64,000 bases of DNA from Odontesthes bonariensis (taxonomy: Eukaryota > Chordata > Actinopteri > Atheriniformes > Atherinopsidae). Location of the stretch: contig NC_134509.1 in NCBI RefSeq assembly GCF_027942865.1, positions 10,189,754 through 10,253,753 of the forward strand, read 5' to 3'. The notes beneath the pieces were generated by a model that was given only the letters and a program-made list of their open reading frames with translations, had not been told where the DNA came from and made no database searches. Both the position numbers and the translations under genes were made by a program. This document shows, piece after piece, positions 47,051 to 59,512 of this stretch (the stretch's first letter is position 1; every line of letters starts with the position of its first letter).

Positions 47051-50000
47051 ATGAGACAACAGGCCATAGTTTGGCTCTTGCTGCAGCTCATTTTTGAGGT
47101 AACCCTGATGACTGTGGAATCTGAATATTTCATCTATTTAATACTGCAGGCACAAAGTTGATGCTTTATATATGTTAGTAAAGTAACACGAAGACTCATA
47201 TCTCAACACCTTTAGACTTGAATAAGTTTAGCTCCTATCTGATGTTACATTTTTTTGTTCCTTAGCTTTCCTCATGCACTCATATCCAGGTGACACGCGG
47301 TTCTGCTGTGAAGCTGCCCTGTGGCCCACCAGAAAGTGGCTTTCAAGGAGCAGTAATGAGCTGGAAATTCAATGGTCTCACTACGTTTCTGTTGTAGATT
47401 TAACTTAGCTGAACTTTACTTAAAGGAGAACTGCGGTATTTTCAACATTAAGCCTCTTTTCTGAGTCGTCTGCAATGTTTTAGAACCCCCCTCACCGCTT
47501 TTTTGATGTTTACTGCTGTCTCCGGTATTTGCCTAATTTTGATTCATCTCAACCTGCTTCAGAATGGCAAGTCATGTGCATGTCCAAAAAGGTCCGTAAA
47601 AGCACCATAAACGTCCGTTTTCAAAATCATCAACTCACCGGAGTGGTTACTGGTGTGCACTGGTAATCCATATCACATTTCGTTGCGAAAAGTTGCTTCT
47701 GTCGTGTTTTATTTGGCAGCTCGTTCATGCTCGCACTATTTTCTTAGCGGTGGCGGAGTAATATCAACGAACATCCAGTCTTCAATAGAACTCAATGGGA
47801 TTTACAAAATGTCAAATAAAACACGACAGAAGCAACTTTTCGCAACGAAATTTGATATGGATTACCAGTGCACACCAGTAACCACTGCGGTGAGTTGATT
47901 ATTTTGAAAATGGACGTTTATGGTGCTTTTACGGACCTTTTTGGACATGCACATCACTTGCCATTCTGAAGCAGGTTGAGATGAATCAAAATTAGGCAAA
48001 TACCGGAGACAGCAGTAAACATCAAAAAAGCGGTGAGGGGGGTTCTAAAACATTGCAGACGACTCAGAAAAGAGGCTTAATGTTGAAAATATGTTGAAAT
48101 ACACCCTCACTTGTCACCAGTTACTATACTGATTGTAGAATTTTCCCACACTGTGTTTACATTTTCTAAGTACACTGAAGATGAAGAAGTCAGTGAAGAC
48201 ACTGCAAGTCAATTCCATGTTCTTCTGTCTGTTTAATAAAGGTCCAAACGAATTATGTTTATTATCATATTCAGTATTTACACTAAATCTTTACCTGTGG
48301 TTGTTTTGTTTTTTTCATGATTACAGGAAAAGACGTAAGTTTTATAGCTGAGTCATCTGGCTCAGCTACAGTTAGTAAGAATGGCTTGTACCTCTCCATA
48401 TCCTCTGTATCTTCCGCCAATGAGGGAGAATATGTGTGTTTGGCAAAGGGACTCAATGTGGAGTGGATTAACAGATATAACTTAACAGTTGATGGTGAGA
48501 CTTTTCTTATACTAAACATGCATATGTTGTGTATTTTACTTTAGGTAGATTTGTGTAGATTAAAGTTTAAAAAAAACAAAAATTTCAATCAAAAGGAAAT
48601 AGAAAAGCGCTGAAGAATGAGTATGTCTCCTTTCGCAGAATCTTTTTCCTACGCAGTTAAGGTGATTGCAGGCTTGGATGCGCACCTTGGGTGCCGTTTC
48701 CAAGCTTCCGGCCAAGTCAAGGTTCTGTGGTTCAAAGAGACCGGTGCTGGTAAAAGAACAGAGCTGAACATTCAAGATGACGTCACAGATGACAGGAAAC
48801 TGGAGCCGCTTTATCCAAACGACCAAGATCAGAGCATCCTGCTCAGACACGCTGTCATGGACGATGCTGGAGTTTACTACTGTGAAACTGCTGAGGGGAA
48901 GAGGCTCAGCACTGTGGAACTTACTGTAGAAGGTGAACTTTTCTGATCGAATCAGACTGCGCGATTGTTCAAAGAAGTGCTACCATCTAATTCTACAGAG
49001 CCAATGTTAACAAAAAGAAGATTTAATTTCCAAATCATATTGAGGTATTGACAAACAGCGCAAGGGTCACATCAGTCGTACACGCTTGGTAATGATTATT
49101 CTTAATTTTGTTTCAGCTGCCCCTACTGTGCCCCCTCCCTCATGTAAAAAAGTTGATGATGCGTGGGAGACCTGCCAGGAGGAGCACAGTCGCACGGCCG
49201 AACCCATACTGCAAGAATCCATGGCAGAGTTTTCCATGAAGGTGTTTTCTCACCTCAGAGGAATGGATCCCTTGGAAAACTTACTCTTCTCTCCCATCAG
49301 CATCAGCGGGGTGCTCTCCCATTTGTTGCTAGGTAGGAGAGGTTTAGGCAAGCTCTTTTGAAAATCTTTATGTATGCGGTTTGTTCTTAAGTAAGTTCAC
49401 TTTTCGGGTTAAAGCAAGCAGTTTTATTGTGCTTATTGTTTTATTATTGATTTGTGATTTTTTTTTTAAATTATTCTAATTCACTGGGCAAGAACAAAAC
49501 AATAACAATGAATTGCTTGGATCTCTAAAACAAAATGAGGAAGAGCCTTCTGGGACACACAAGTTATTATTAAAGAATAACCACAGTAAGCCCCACTGTT
49601 GCACTGTTTCTTAAATGAAAATGAACATGTGCAGTATTTATCTATTCATTTATACATCTATTCATTCATTCATTTGCTTACTGTGCAGCCCATCCATCAA
49701 TCTATCCATCCATTAGTCTTTTAAGCTTATCCTAGACCAAATTGTGAGTCAGAAATCTGATCACTGAGACCCCGAAATATTAACAATTCTCCACTTGAGT
49801 CAGTGACTCACTCCCAACCCTGAATGGGCAATCCACCCTTTTTGGAATACCATGGCATTAGACTTGAAGGTGCTAATTCTCATCCGGTTGGCTTCCCGCA
49901 GGGTTGCAAACTGCCACACTGGGAAGCCCAAAAGTGAACAGATAGAATCTTGAAACTTTCCCACATCCTTTATCTACATCAAGAGGAAAATCACTCATAA

Positions 50001-51358
50001 TTGTCCAATATCATTGTGTTTGAATAGAAATATGAACATTAGACGCCAATAAACCCATAAACATTAAACCCAGGTTGTGTCTTGTTGACGTATTGGAGTC
50101 CAAGGTTTTGCAGAAGAAATTTTGAATATTTTGATATCTTGGGATAACTGCTTCTTTTAGAAATAGGAAAATTCTTTGACCAGCTTCATTCCACAATGAA
50201 ACTACCCTGACTGATTATATATTTTCAGTCAATAGTTTTGCTTTTTTATAAAGTTTTTTTTAAAGTTTTCTCCAGTGTTTCTGTATATTTAAAGATTTGC
50301 ATTATTATTGAGCTCTATATTCTGTAATTTGCAGAAATGTGCATTTTTCAAAATTTAAAACATCCCTTTTTGTTTCTTTTTTTCTCACTAATCGAACAGA
50401 TAATGGAAGTAAAAATCTCAGTGAAAATTGATTACCACTTTAATTAACTGTAAGCCTGTATTGTCTCAGTTTGAAAGGAAATGCAACAATCTTTACATAT
50501 TATATATAAATATAATATAAATATACATACATGTATATATTTTTTTGTCCAAAGAAGCTTTAGATTAGGGAATTTGGATGCTGTCTAGAGATGGAATCAT
50601 TTGTTAACAGCAAAAACAAGCATTTCTTGAGAAAAAAAAGGTTGAACAGAAACATTGCTCACATGGAAAAGTCACAGAAGTTTACATCTACTTACGTTAA
50701 ATGTCCAACAATCCAACAATGTTGCAGCTCTCCATGTAACTTTAAAGTACAAATCTTTATTGATGTGTTTGTTCCTTGTCTTGTACTTTCAGCTGCACGT
50801 AATAACACCCGCAGTGCCATCGAGACAGCTCTCTGTGTGCCTCATGAATTCCACTGTGTTCACTTCCAAATGAAGCGGCTGAGAGAGAAACTAGCTCAGT
50901 CTTTGCAGATGGCTTCTCAGATCTACCATAACCCAGGTACTACTGCCACAGGGCACCGAACAAGTTGTCTTTAAAGAGATAAACGGTCGTTGCGAACGGC
51001 TCGGAACATCATGCAGAATCATCATCAAAGCTGAACAGTTTCTTACTACTATATGTTGCTCATCCGGGTTTCTTTCTTGCCTTCCTCAGAACTGAATCTT
51101 AGCAGGTCATTTATTGACCAGTCCTTTGAGTACTACGAAGCAGAGCCCTCAAAACTGCTTGAAACCAGCGAGGAAAACACACAGATGATAAACAGCTGGG
51201 TGGCAAATAAGACCAGAAACAAAATCACACATCTTTTTGACTCCGTATCACCCGGCACACAGCTGATCCTGCTCAATGCCGTCTCCTTTAGTGGTCAGTA
51301 AAGTGTGTCTGTTTATGCACAGTTGTGTGTACGTGCATTTGGAAATAATCACTCATGA

Positions 51359-51414
<56 letters not shown>

Positions 51415-52609
51415 CTTCAGGTCAGTGGAAGGTCAAGTTTAATGAAAAACCCAAGAAAGGACATTTCACCAAACTGAACGGGGATCTAATACAGGTCCCT
51501 GTTCTCTATCACCAGAAATACTTGGCGACGATTATGTACGTTGTTGACCTAAAAGCACAGGTAAGCAACAGCCAGTTTAACCACATATTCACAGAACCTT
51601 TCTGCCACCAAATATATTATATGTAGTGACCTCTGCAGCAGTAAAACACATCTAAATTGCTTTACTATTTGTGATGTGGGCCTAAAAAGCTCGTTATAAA
51701 CAGTAACCTTGTAAAAATTAGAATCCCACATTAATTTCTCAAAATGGATATCAATTATAAATAAACCTCTTTTTCATGAGGAAAAGTAATGCAGCTGCAG
51801 TTGTCTGCAAATATTATTATTTGCACTGCAAAGGAAAACTGCAACATACGAATGTTGCACTGCTGATGGTATCATGTCACCAAAATGTAACACAGTTATC
51901 TCAGTGTTTACTCAGTGTGTCGCAGTTCTGCTCCAGAGTAATGCCTGTTTTTTTTTTTTCATTTTATTTTACGACAGGTGGCAAAGTTTGATCTCACAGG
52001 CGACAGCAGTCTGTACATTCTGCTGCCTCACTCCGGAAAAGCGTCTGCCCTGGAGCAGGTGGAGGAGAGAATGACAGACTCAGCTGTCCGTGAAATGATT
52101 AAGCAACTGAAAGCTGCATCTCCCCAGGTGGCTGAGGTCACTCTGCCACAAATCAAGCTGGAAATGGAGCCAAACATGAACATACTCATGAAGAAATTAG
52201 GTTTGTCCATCTTCCAACGTCTTTTTCTGTCCGTCAAAATTTTGCTCTGCTGCCAGTGCTTTCAGCCTGTCCTGCTTTATACACCTAACAGCCACGAAAC
52301 ACCTCTGTGTGTCTTAATCTGATCTTTGATCTTGACTGTCTTCCCCTCTCCCACCAATTAGGTCTGTCATCGCTTTTCGAGGGTGCCACTCTGTGTGGCC
52401 TCGACTCAGAGCAGGACGTGGTTCTGGACGAAGCCAAACACAAAGCTTTCCTTGCACTGACAGCACAAGGAGTTGAGGCCGGCGCTGTCACCAGTCTGTC
52501 GTTCTCCCGCTCCTACCCTTCCTTCTCTGCCATGCGGCCTTTTATCTTGCTGCTGTGGAGTGAGCAGGGTAACCTGCCGCTCTTTATTGGCAGAGTTACT
52601 GATCCTTGA
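47051..52609 (+). CDS. serping1: plasma protease C1 inhibitor with two N-terminal Ig domains
   Basis: A secreted serpin that traps C1r, C1s and MASP proteases, controlling complement and contact activation. Ten coding exons: 47051-47098, 47266-47374, 48327-48494, 48639-48932, 49117-49332, 50793-50936, 51090-51293, 51421-51560, 51978-52200 and 52362-52609; 597 aa, phases consistent. Order: signal peptide (MRQQAIVWLLLQLIFE), Ig domain 1 (LPCGPP, SWKF, GEYVCLAK; split by intron 2), Ig domain 2 (HLGCRF, VLWFKE, AGVYYCETA), a Cys-containing linker, then serpin from about residue 235 (NLLFSPISISGVLSHLLL, LILLNAVSFSGQWKVKF). The reactive loop reads GVEAGAVTSLSFSR then SYPSF; by alignment with human GVEAAAASAISVAR the P1 residue is Arg, about residue 565. 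The Ig-plus-serpin layout is the known fish form; mammals have a mucin-like N-terminus instead. Confidence 0.92.
47437..48091. mobile_element. foldback element inside serping1 intron 2
   Basis: Arms 47437-47715 and 47813-48091 (279 bp each) are near-perfect reverse complements around a 97-bp loop. The left side is preceded by TTAAAGGAGAACTGCGG (47420), like the start of other MITEs here; the matching right end appears lost. It lies wholly in the intron that divides Ig domain 1. Confidence 0.87.
51361..51412 (+). repeat. (TG)26 microsatellite at a serping1 splice acceptor
   Basis: 26 uninterrupted TG units end 8 bases before exon 8. Only TTCTTCAG separates the repeat from the exon, so the repeat takes the place of the pyrimidine tract of a 127-bp intron. 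Confidence 0.95.
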
Positions 52610-52790
52610 GAGACAGAAAGGGAAAGAGGAAATGTAACAGAAGCAAATGAGCAGGAAGTGAATCGTTAATCAAGGCTGAATTTATAAAAAACAAAACAGT
52701 TATGAATGGCGTGTTTCTTACGGTGACAGGTGATTCTTTCAAAAACATACGTCCAGGCTTGGATGTTGAGTGCCTTCAGGCATTATCATG

Positions 52791-52796
52791 AATAAA
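52791..52796 (+). terminator. poly(A) signal of serping1
   Basis: AATAAA about 180 bases past the serping1 stop codon. Confidence 0.75.
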
Positions 52797-55583
52797 CACA
52801 TGATTAAACAACACTTATGCTGACAGTCTTTTTTTGAGGAGTAAAGCATGATGTGTATGACCTGTGGTTCAAAGGAGGACAGACCACCACTGAAACAGCT
52901 TCATTTTATTTTGTGAAGTAGTTACACAAACCCACCACAAGATGGCAGCCATACTGTAAGATAGACAATGACAATAAATACACAGGGACTGCAATCATGA
53001 CTTCCCACCTCATTACCATGTCAGTCCTCCTGCGTCATTACCACTGATATCAATTTAAGGAAGACAAGTGTCAAAGTCTGTGACAGTAAAGGTTTTGTTT
53101 GTTAAAGCAAGAGCCTGCTTGGTAAAGCACAGCAACTGAGCAAAAATACCCTGAATTGTCATCTTCACAAACATACAGATACACACTGAATGGATGGCAT
53201 AGACTGTAAACACATCAGCATCCAGAGTGATCAGCTAATGCTGCACTCTGTTATGCAAGCTGATGGTGATTGCTAAACATGCAGCTGTATTGCAGATAAA
53301 CGATTACATAAGCGAAGCGAGGTCAATAGACATGAGTCTGAAAAACCTGTGACTGTAAACAACAGATCCAGATACAGAAATAAGTAATCATCTGGCCAGA
53401 AATATGAGCTCCACTTGATCGCTGTCACCCAGCCTGAACACATAGAAAGTACTGAGCATTCCCAGAAATGACTTGATCGTGTTGTTTTGGTTTGATTATC
53501 TCACTGCTGACGTGCCAGGACTTTTAATGTGCATAGACAAAGCACAGAACACCCCCCAACCACCGCCACCACCGCCAACCCACGCTTTTCTAACCTACTT
53601 TTCAAAGTTTTTAAGATCTAACTGAAAATCCATTTATGCCTCCCAAACTTTTATGAAGCCCAAGCCCTTTTTAGGATAAACTCCACCGATTACTGTAGGA
53701 TAGGACATTGGATATATCCATTTTTTGCAGTCAACATTCACAAGGTTGTCAAAGGACATGGCAGGCGGGATATGAACAGCCAGATCGATTAATCAGTTAA
53801 AAAAAAAAAACTCCTGGGGGACCACTGACAGACAGTATGTGTGCTTTTATTTATTTATTTTTTTTTTTAAACTGGAGCTGTTAGATGAGCCAGGGGAGCC
53901 CATTTGTTACCTTAGATTTTAGTCTGTGAGAATTCCCTGTCACTTTCTGCCAAATGAGCTGCCACACTGGGTATAATTCTTTTTTACTACCTGAGGTTAA
54001 ACTATAAGAAGGGGCTTTATTCTGCATGTCTGCATTTCTCCCAGCTGCACAGATCATCTCAGCAGCAAATCATGTGTTGGACTGACAAGAACGTGGACAA
54101 AATTCTTATCCAGGGGATGAAATATACTGTATGCTACTATGACTAATATCTAAAATGTCACAAGTAATAGGATAAACAGAGCTCTCATCAAAGCTTTGAC
54201 TCCCTCTGATGTTTGCTACAAGATTTAGCTAAATTTTCATTTACTTCTCCCTTTAGAAGCTCACAGGGAGAGCATGCAGTGGTGGGATGGGGGAACTTTG
54301 TCAAGCATTGGACAGCTCTGTTCATATAAATCAAACAGCTGGACCAATCAAATTCCTGTTCTATGAATGAAAAAGCGTCTATCATTGCCTTGCGAGAAGA
54401 AAACGTTGCATCATCTGTGTTTCTGCTGGAGCAGAGTTGGAGTCACTGATGTACTGTAAATTCTCTTTAATCCAGATGAAATCTTGTTCACCAATGCTGC
54501 AACAAAATAAAGGTACAAGCAATACATCCAAAAGCAATATCCATTCTGCCTGCCACGGACACAACTGGAGCCTTTCATCAAGAACTTTAAAAAGAGCAGT
54601 CAGATGGTACGTCTCGAGATATATTCCTTTCACGAAGGAGCTCTGTGAATGTCTGGCAAGAGGAGCAAGAGGTGGAAAAAGGCCCAACAGTTTGACCTCC
54701 AGCTGGGAGCACTCTCACCGCTGAGGCCTGCGATGGTCACAGAGGATGTCTTCATTCACTGAATTTCTCTAGTCCATCATCAATATTTCTTCACTTCTCA
54801 ATGCTTTCTGAAGTAGAAACTTTGGAAATGGTGGATGAAGAGAATACAGAGAAATACATATTGCACATAGAGAAAATGTAGGCACTCATATTGTCAAAAC
54901 CTCGACACACACATAAACACTCACACACACTCACATATGCCGACACATTACTGCGTGACACAAAGGTGGTAGAACACCACTGCCACAGACAGACAACAAA
55001 ATGACGTAACACGAAAAAGATAACGGTACAAATCCACCAAATGGATCATTTTGTGCTTTACAGTGTAACATGTTGTGTTGTTTTGCATCAGATCGACAGC
55101 CACTAAAATAGAGACCTCTCGCCAACATCCCCACTCCTGGATCAAGGGTGTACATGCAGCTGGCCACTTTCACTGAATGACTTGTTCGAGTACCTCAGCC
55201 TCAAATCTGTTCATGAAGGGAAAATTTGAATGAGTATGAGCAACTTCCACAAGACGGTGAGGTCTAAGCACAGCTTTGTGAATATTGTTTTGTTACGTCA
55301 ACACTTTAATGAGGACATTATCACAATTTTGTTCACCTTGAAAAAAAAAAATGTATTCATATTACATCTTATTACCATCACTAATATTAGTATGAATAAA
55401 TACTAATACTTTGTGCTGTATTTAGTCGCAATAAATAACAGATTTCCTTTTTCTACATCATTGTTATTGCATGTTTTATCCTTTGTTCAGATTACTGCTG
55501 TTCTTGGACTCATCAACCATTGTTCAGTGAGACAAAAGTGTATGTGCGCATGACTGTGTCGTTGCACGAGTGCCTTGGGCGAT
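52797..55583. other. no coding gene recognised; may include a long 3' UTR of the DOC2-type gene
   Basis: Minus-strand AATAAA signals occur at about 54016 and 52905, either of which could end the DOC2-type transcript. Open frames here (such as 54382-54687) have no domain. Confidence 0.4.
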
Positions 55584-55760
<177 letters not shown>

Positions 55761-56216
55761 TCAAGAGGTGATGGGAGGTGGTTGGTGTGAGGAAAGGCTG
55801 GCTGAAAACAAAAAAAAGGAAGGGGGGCGCAAAAAGTAACAGGAAGGGAGGAAACAACTAACTGAAAGCAGAAGAAACGGTGTAGAATCCGGTCACTGAA
55901 GAAGAACATAGCTGTACCGCTTATAGTAAGACTAAGGAACAACAAAACAATATAAAAACACACAATTGCACGTTAGAAATGAATAGCAGTAGCGTGTTTA
56001 CCCTCTGTGCTCTAAGGGCTACAATGTTTTCAGACCTGGTCCAGTCACCTCTGCTACCTCCCAGTGGATGAGCCCATGACAACTGTATCATAAATGGATG
56101 GCATTATACTGTAATCTGAGGGCTGTATTAGACCACAATATCTGATAATGATTTTGTTAAGCACTTTGTCAAAAAATTAAAAAAATAAAAAAAAACAAAA
56201 AAAACAACAAAAGGGT

Positions 56217-56425
56217 ATCTATTAAAGTCCATCCATCCATCATCTACTGCTTCTCCGGGGATCGGGTCGCGGGGGCAGCAGCTTGAGCAGAGAAACCCAG
56301 ATGTCCCTGTCCCTGTCCCCGTCCCCGTCCCCGGCCACTTCCTCCACCCCAAGGCTTTCCCAGGCCAGCCGAGAGACATAGTCTCTCCAACGTGTCCTGG
56401 ATCTTCCCCGAGGCCTCCTCCCCTA
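56217..56425 (-). mobile_element. LINE 3'-region fragment
   Basis: TCCATCCATCCATCATCTAC, GATCGGGTCGCGGGGGCAGC, AGCCGAGAGACATAGTCTCT and CAACGTGTCCTGGATCTTCC are the familiar complement of a fish LINE end. A short CCCTGT/CCCCGT tandem block (about 56305-56335) lies inside. No further coding region is attached. Confidence 0.6.
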
Positions 56426-58598
56426 TTAAATTACACTTTTTGACAATTCCCTTTAAATGATAAAACAAATAGTTATTTTAATTTTGTACAATACTGCAGC
56501 AGCTATAAGGACTCCCCCCCCCCCCAAACAGTCCAAAGATCTTTTTGAATGTGTGAAAACTTCAAGCATCAGTTACCCAGAAATTACAAAAATACTGCCC
56601 GTTATTGCTTATAGGTGAAAGCCTCAGAACCTTCGTGATCCAGCAGAGAGTGCTTTAGTATTAGCTTGACATAACATATGGTCCCCTCACAGTAAGAAAA
56701 GCCTAATGCTGTAAGCCAGGTTGCAATGAAAATGGTGGAAACTAGCAAGCAGAGCTGCCCCAATACACCTTATACATTACATCATACATTTATGATAAAA
56801 CATTTCTCTTTGGATGCATTTTGAATTAACATTGTAAAAAGGTATGGTAACAAACAGGGGCAAGATTGTTAACTTTGTACAAAGCACCTTTCTTACTCCA
56901 CAACAACAACAAATCTGTGTTCAACATCATCTGTCTGGCTGCTAATCCACAATGTCAGTCACAGCAGGCATCTTGCCAGAGGCTCGTAAAATGCCTTCCC
57001 ATCAAGATACCAAAGTTTATACACAATGATATGCAATATTTTGGTAATGTTTTTTCGAGAGGAGTTTACTTGACAGTTATATCCAATGCTCTGAGGAGCT
57101 GAGAGGAAGACACACAGCTATCCACCATGGACTAAGAATCCTTTCTAATAAGGTGACAACTCGAGCACCACGTCACTTTCATCCTTAAAGGCTTGATTTT
57201 AGCTTCTGTTATGTTTGCTCGATGAGCTTGTTGGTCAAACTGGCAGTGCATTAAAGGAAGCTGCTCATTATTTAGGTGGGTCAAACAAGCCACTAGACAG
57301 GCTTTATGTGGCATGTTTAATGGTGACACCATCTTGGCTAAGAAGAAATAGACTGAAAACAGGGTTTTATGTAAATTTCATGCACAGTGTCTTCCATGGG
57401 AAAGATGGATTTTAGTGTGGTCTATGGGCTTTGTGGCTTTTTGCTGGCATAAATACTTAAATAAGTAAATAATCTGAATATTTCCTCCATCGTAGTACCT
57501 GTTTAATAAAACATTGTGACTGGCAGTACATTTGACTGTAGATAGACTCAATGAACCTACTTTATATAATTGAAATGTTCACCAAGTGGTTCCAAACTAG
57601 TCGTCCATCTTTCACAGAGGAACACAATGAATTCAATAGGGTGTGACACAACTAGGGGATAAATAATCAAGCACATCAGCACTTGAACAAATCAAGTCTA
57701 CACCCCTGATGGCATCACAGAAAGCAAAAAGGCAAAAGACATTTTGTTTCCTTGTGAAAAACAAATTTCAATGTACTAACACAAACTACATAAATGATGC
57801 ACGAAGTTATCAGTTGGCAGAAGAGAAGCCTTAAAATGCAATACCACTGGCTGCCACTAGGCAATGGCTCCATAATATCTGTCTCCAAATGACTCCACTA
57901 AAAACTTCTCATTAAATCAAATACTAAGCCATTTTTTAAAAAACAAGTTATTGCTCATTACCAAGCCTCAAACCCTTTGATCGATGTTGTGCTGATTCTT
58001 CTGAGAATAATCTCATAATTCAGTAGACATACTGTCATTAAGACTTAGAGCAATCGTCGAGCAGCTATACGCTCTTGAGGGCGAAAGACACGCGCCTTCC
58101 CCCAATCTGCTTTCAATAATTAATCACCAGCTCCACCCTCTTAATCAAAAAATGTCACGTCTGGCTCCAAAAATACCAGCAGGCTGACGGCTGAAAACTA
58201 AGCTTGAGAGTTCAAACTCTCACTTCACAAGCCAGTGGGTGATAGCACTTAGGTTCTGGCCATGATTTACACAGTCTATGTGTCCAATTTGTCAACACCT
58301 TTGCAAATGACATGACAGAAAATCAAACACTGTAGCAGAGAGGGAAGTAAGCAGACATTCGAAATAAATTGCTCCAGGAAAGAGAAAGAGAAATTAAAGG
58401 ACTGCTGGGGAATTACAAGAAAGGTATAGCTCAACAAATAATGGTCTATTAAGAAGAACACGATCATGCTGAATGCAGAGAATAAATATGGAGAGAAAAT
58501 GAACTGTATGAGTGATGGAGGTACTGGTGCAGAAGCCCACTGTAGGACAGGGAGATGCAGGAAGCTGTCACTCTGAGGTTATTACAAACCCCTCCCTG
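56426..58598. other. no gene recognised; probably part of a long DOC2-gene intron
   Basis: No exon of a C2-domain protein was found on the minus strand. There is a C-run at about 56514-56525. Confidence 0.45.
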
Positions 58599-59512
58599 CA
58601 CTGTTAGCAATTGCTGTTAATTTACAGCAGAATTCCAACAGTATTAACCTGTTATTTTTGAATACATCACTCTACTGTTAATACAAATTTGGTAATTTAC
58701 AGTTCTTTTAACAGAACTATATTGTTTTCCTAAAATACAGCACTTTACTGCTAATCATTCATCCAAACCCTCTAAATCACAGCATCATGTATTTTTTTGC
58801 ATTGTGGGAAACACATGGGAAAGTGGATCTGTGCCTCTCTGTATCCATCCCCATCTAGCAAATTGTTTGGTGAGTAGCAGTTTTATTACATTCCAAATGG
58901 TTGACTATTATTGGTGCAAAGTATATTGGCAATGTTAGCAGTTTGTTTTCATCAGCCTACTGAATACGTGCATGTGATGAAGAATGATTCAGTGGCTAGC
59001 TAAATTTTCACAGATGATTCCTACATGTCAAAGGTTTAAATATTTTACCAGTGAATTCGTGAAGCATAATGATGCTTTAATGGTGTAAATACACCACACA
59101 CCATAACATTCGACTTCTTTTCCTGCTGATTATTGGGTGGTATTCCAGATCAAAAATTTTATTTCAGAAATTGTGCTGAAGAAGATTTCCTTTACTATAA
59201 CTCACTACTTTTTCTTGTCAGTATAAGATTGTTTTTCTATTGCGGTTTATTGTTAATTACCGTTGTTGTTACCATGTTTGCCATTAATTAATGAATCCAT
59301 GGCAGCCCGTGTATTGGATCTATTCAATTTTTGTTGAGTATTTGGGGCATCATTTTAGTTGGACTGTACAGTTTTTGATATATTTCTTTGACATAGGTAC
59401 TGCAGAGTATTTGCTGCTGCACTTCTGATCACAGTAAGTACTTTTATTTATTTTAGTAAGTATGTTTTATTGAATCATAACAGTCAAGTTTGCAATTATG
59501 TTTTCTTGTCAG

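Noticed and set aside
54382-54687. 101-codon minus-strand frame
   Set aside because: No domain, no splice sites and no repeat similarity; likely chance or 3' UTR.
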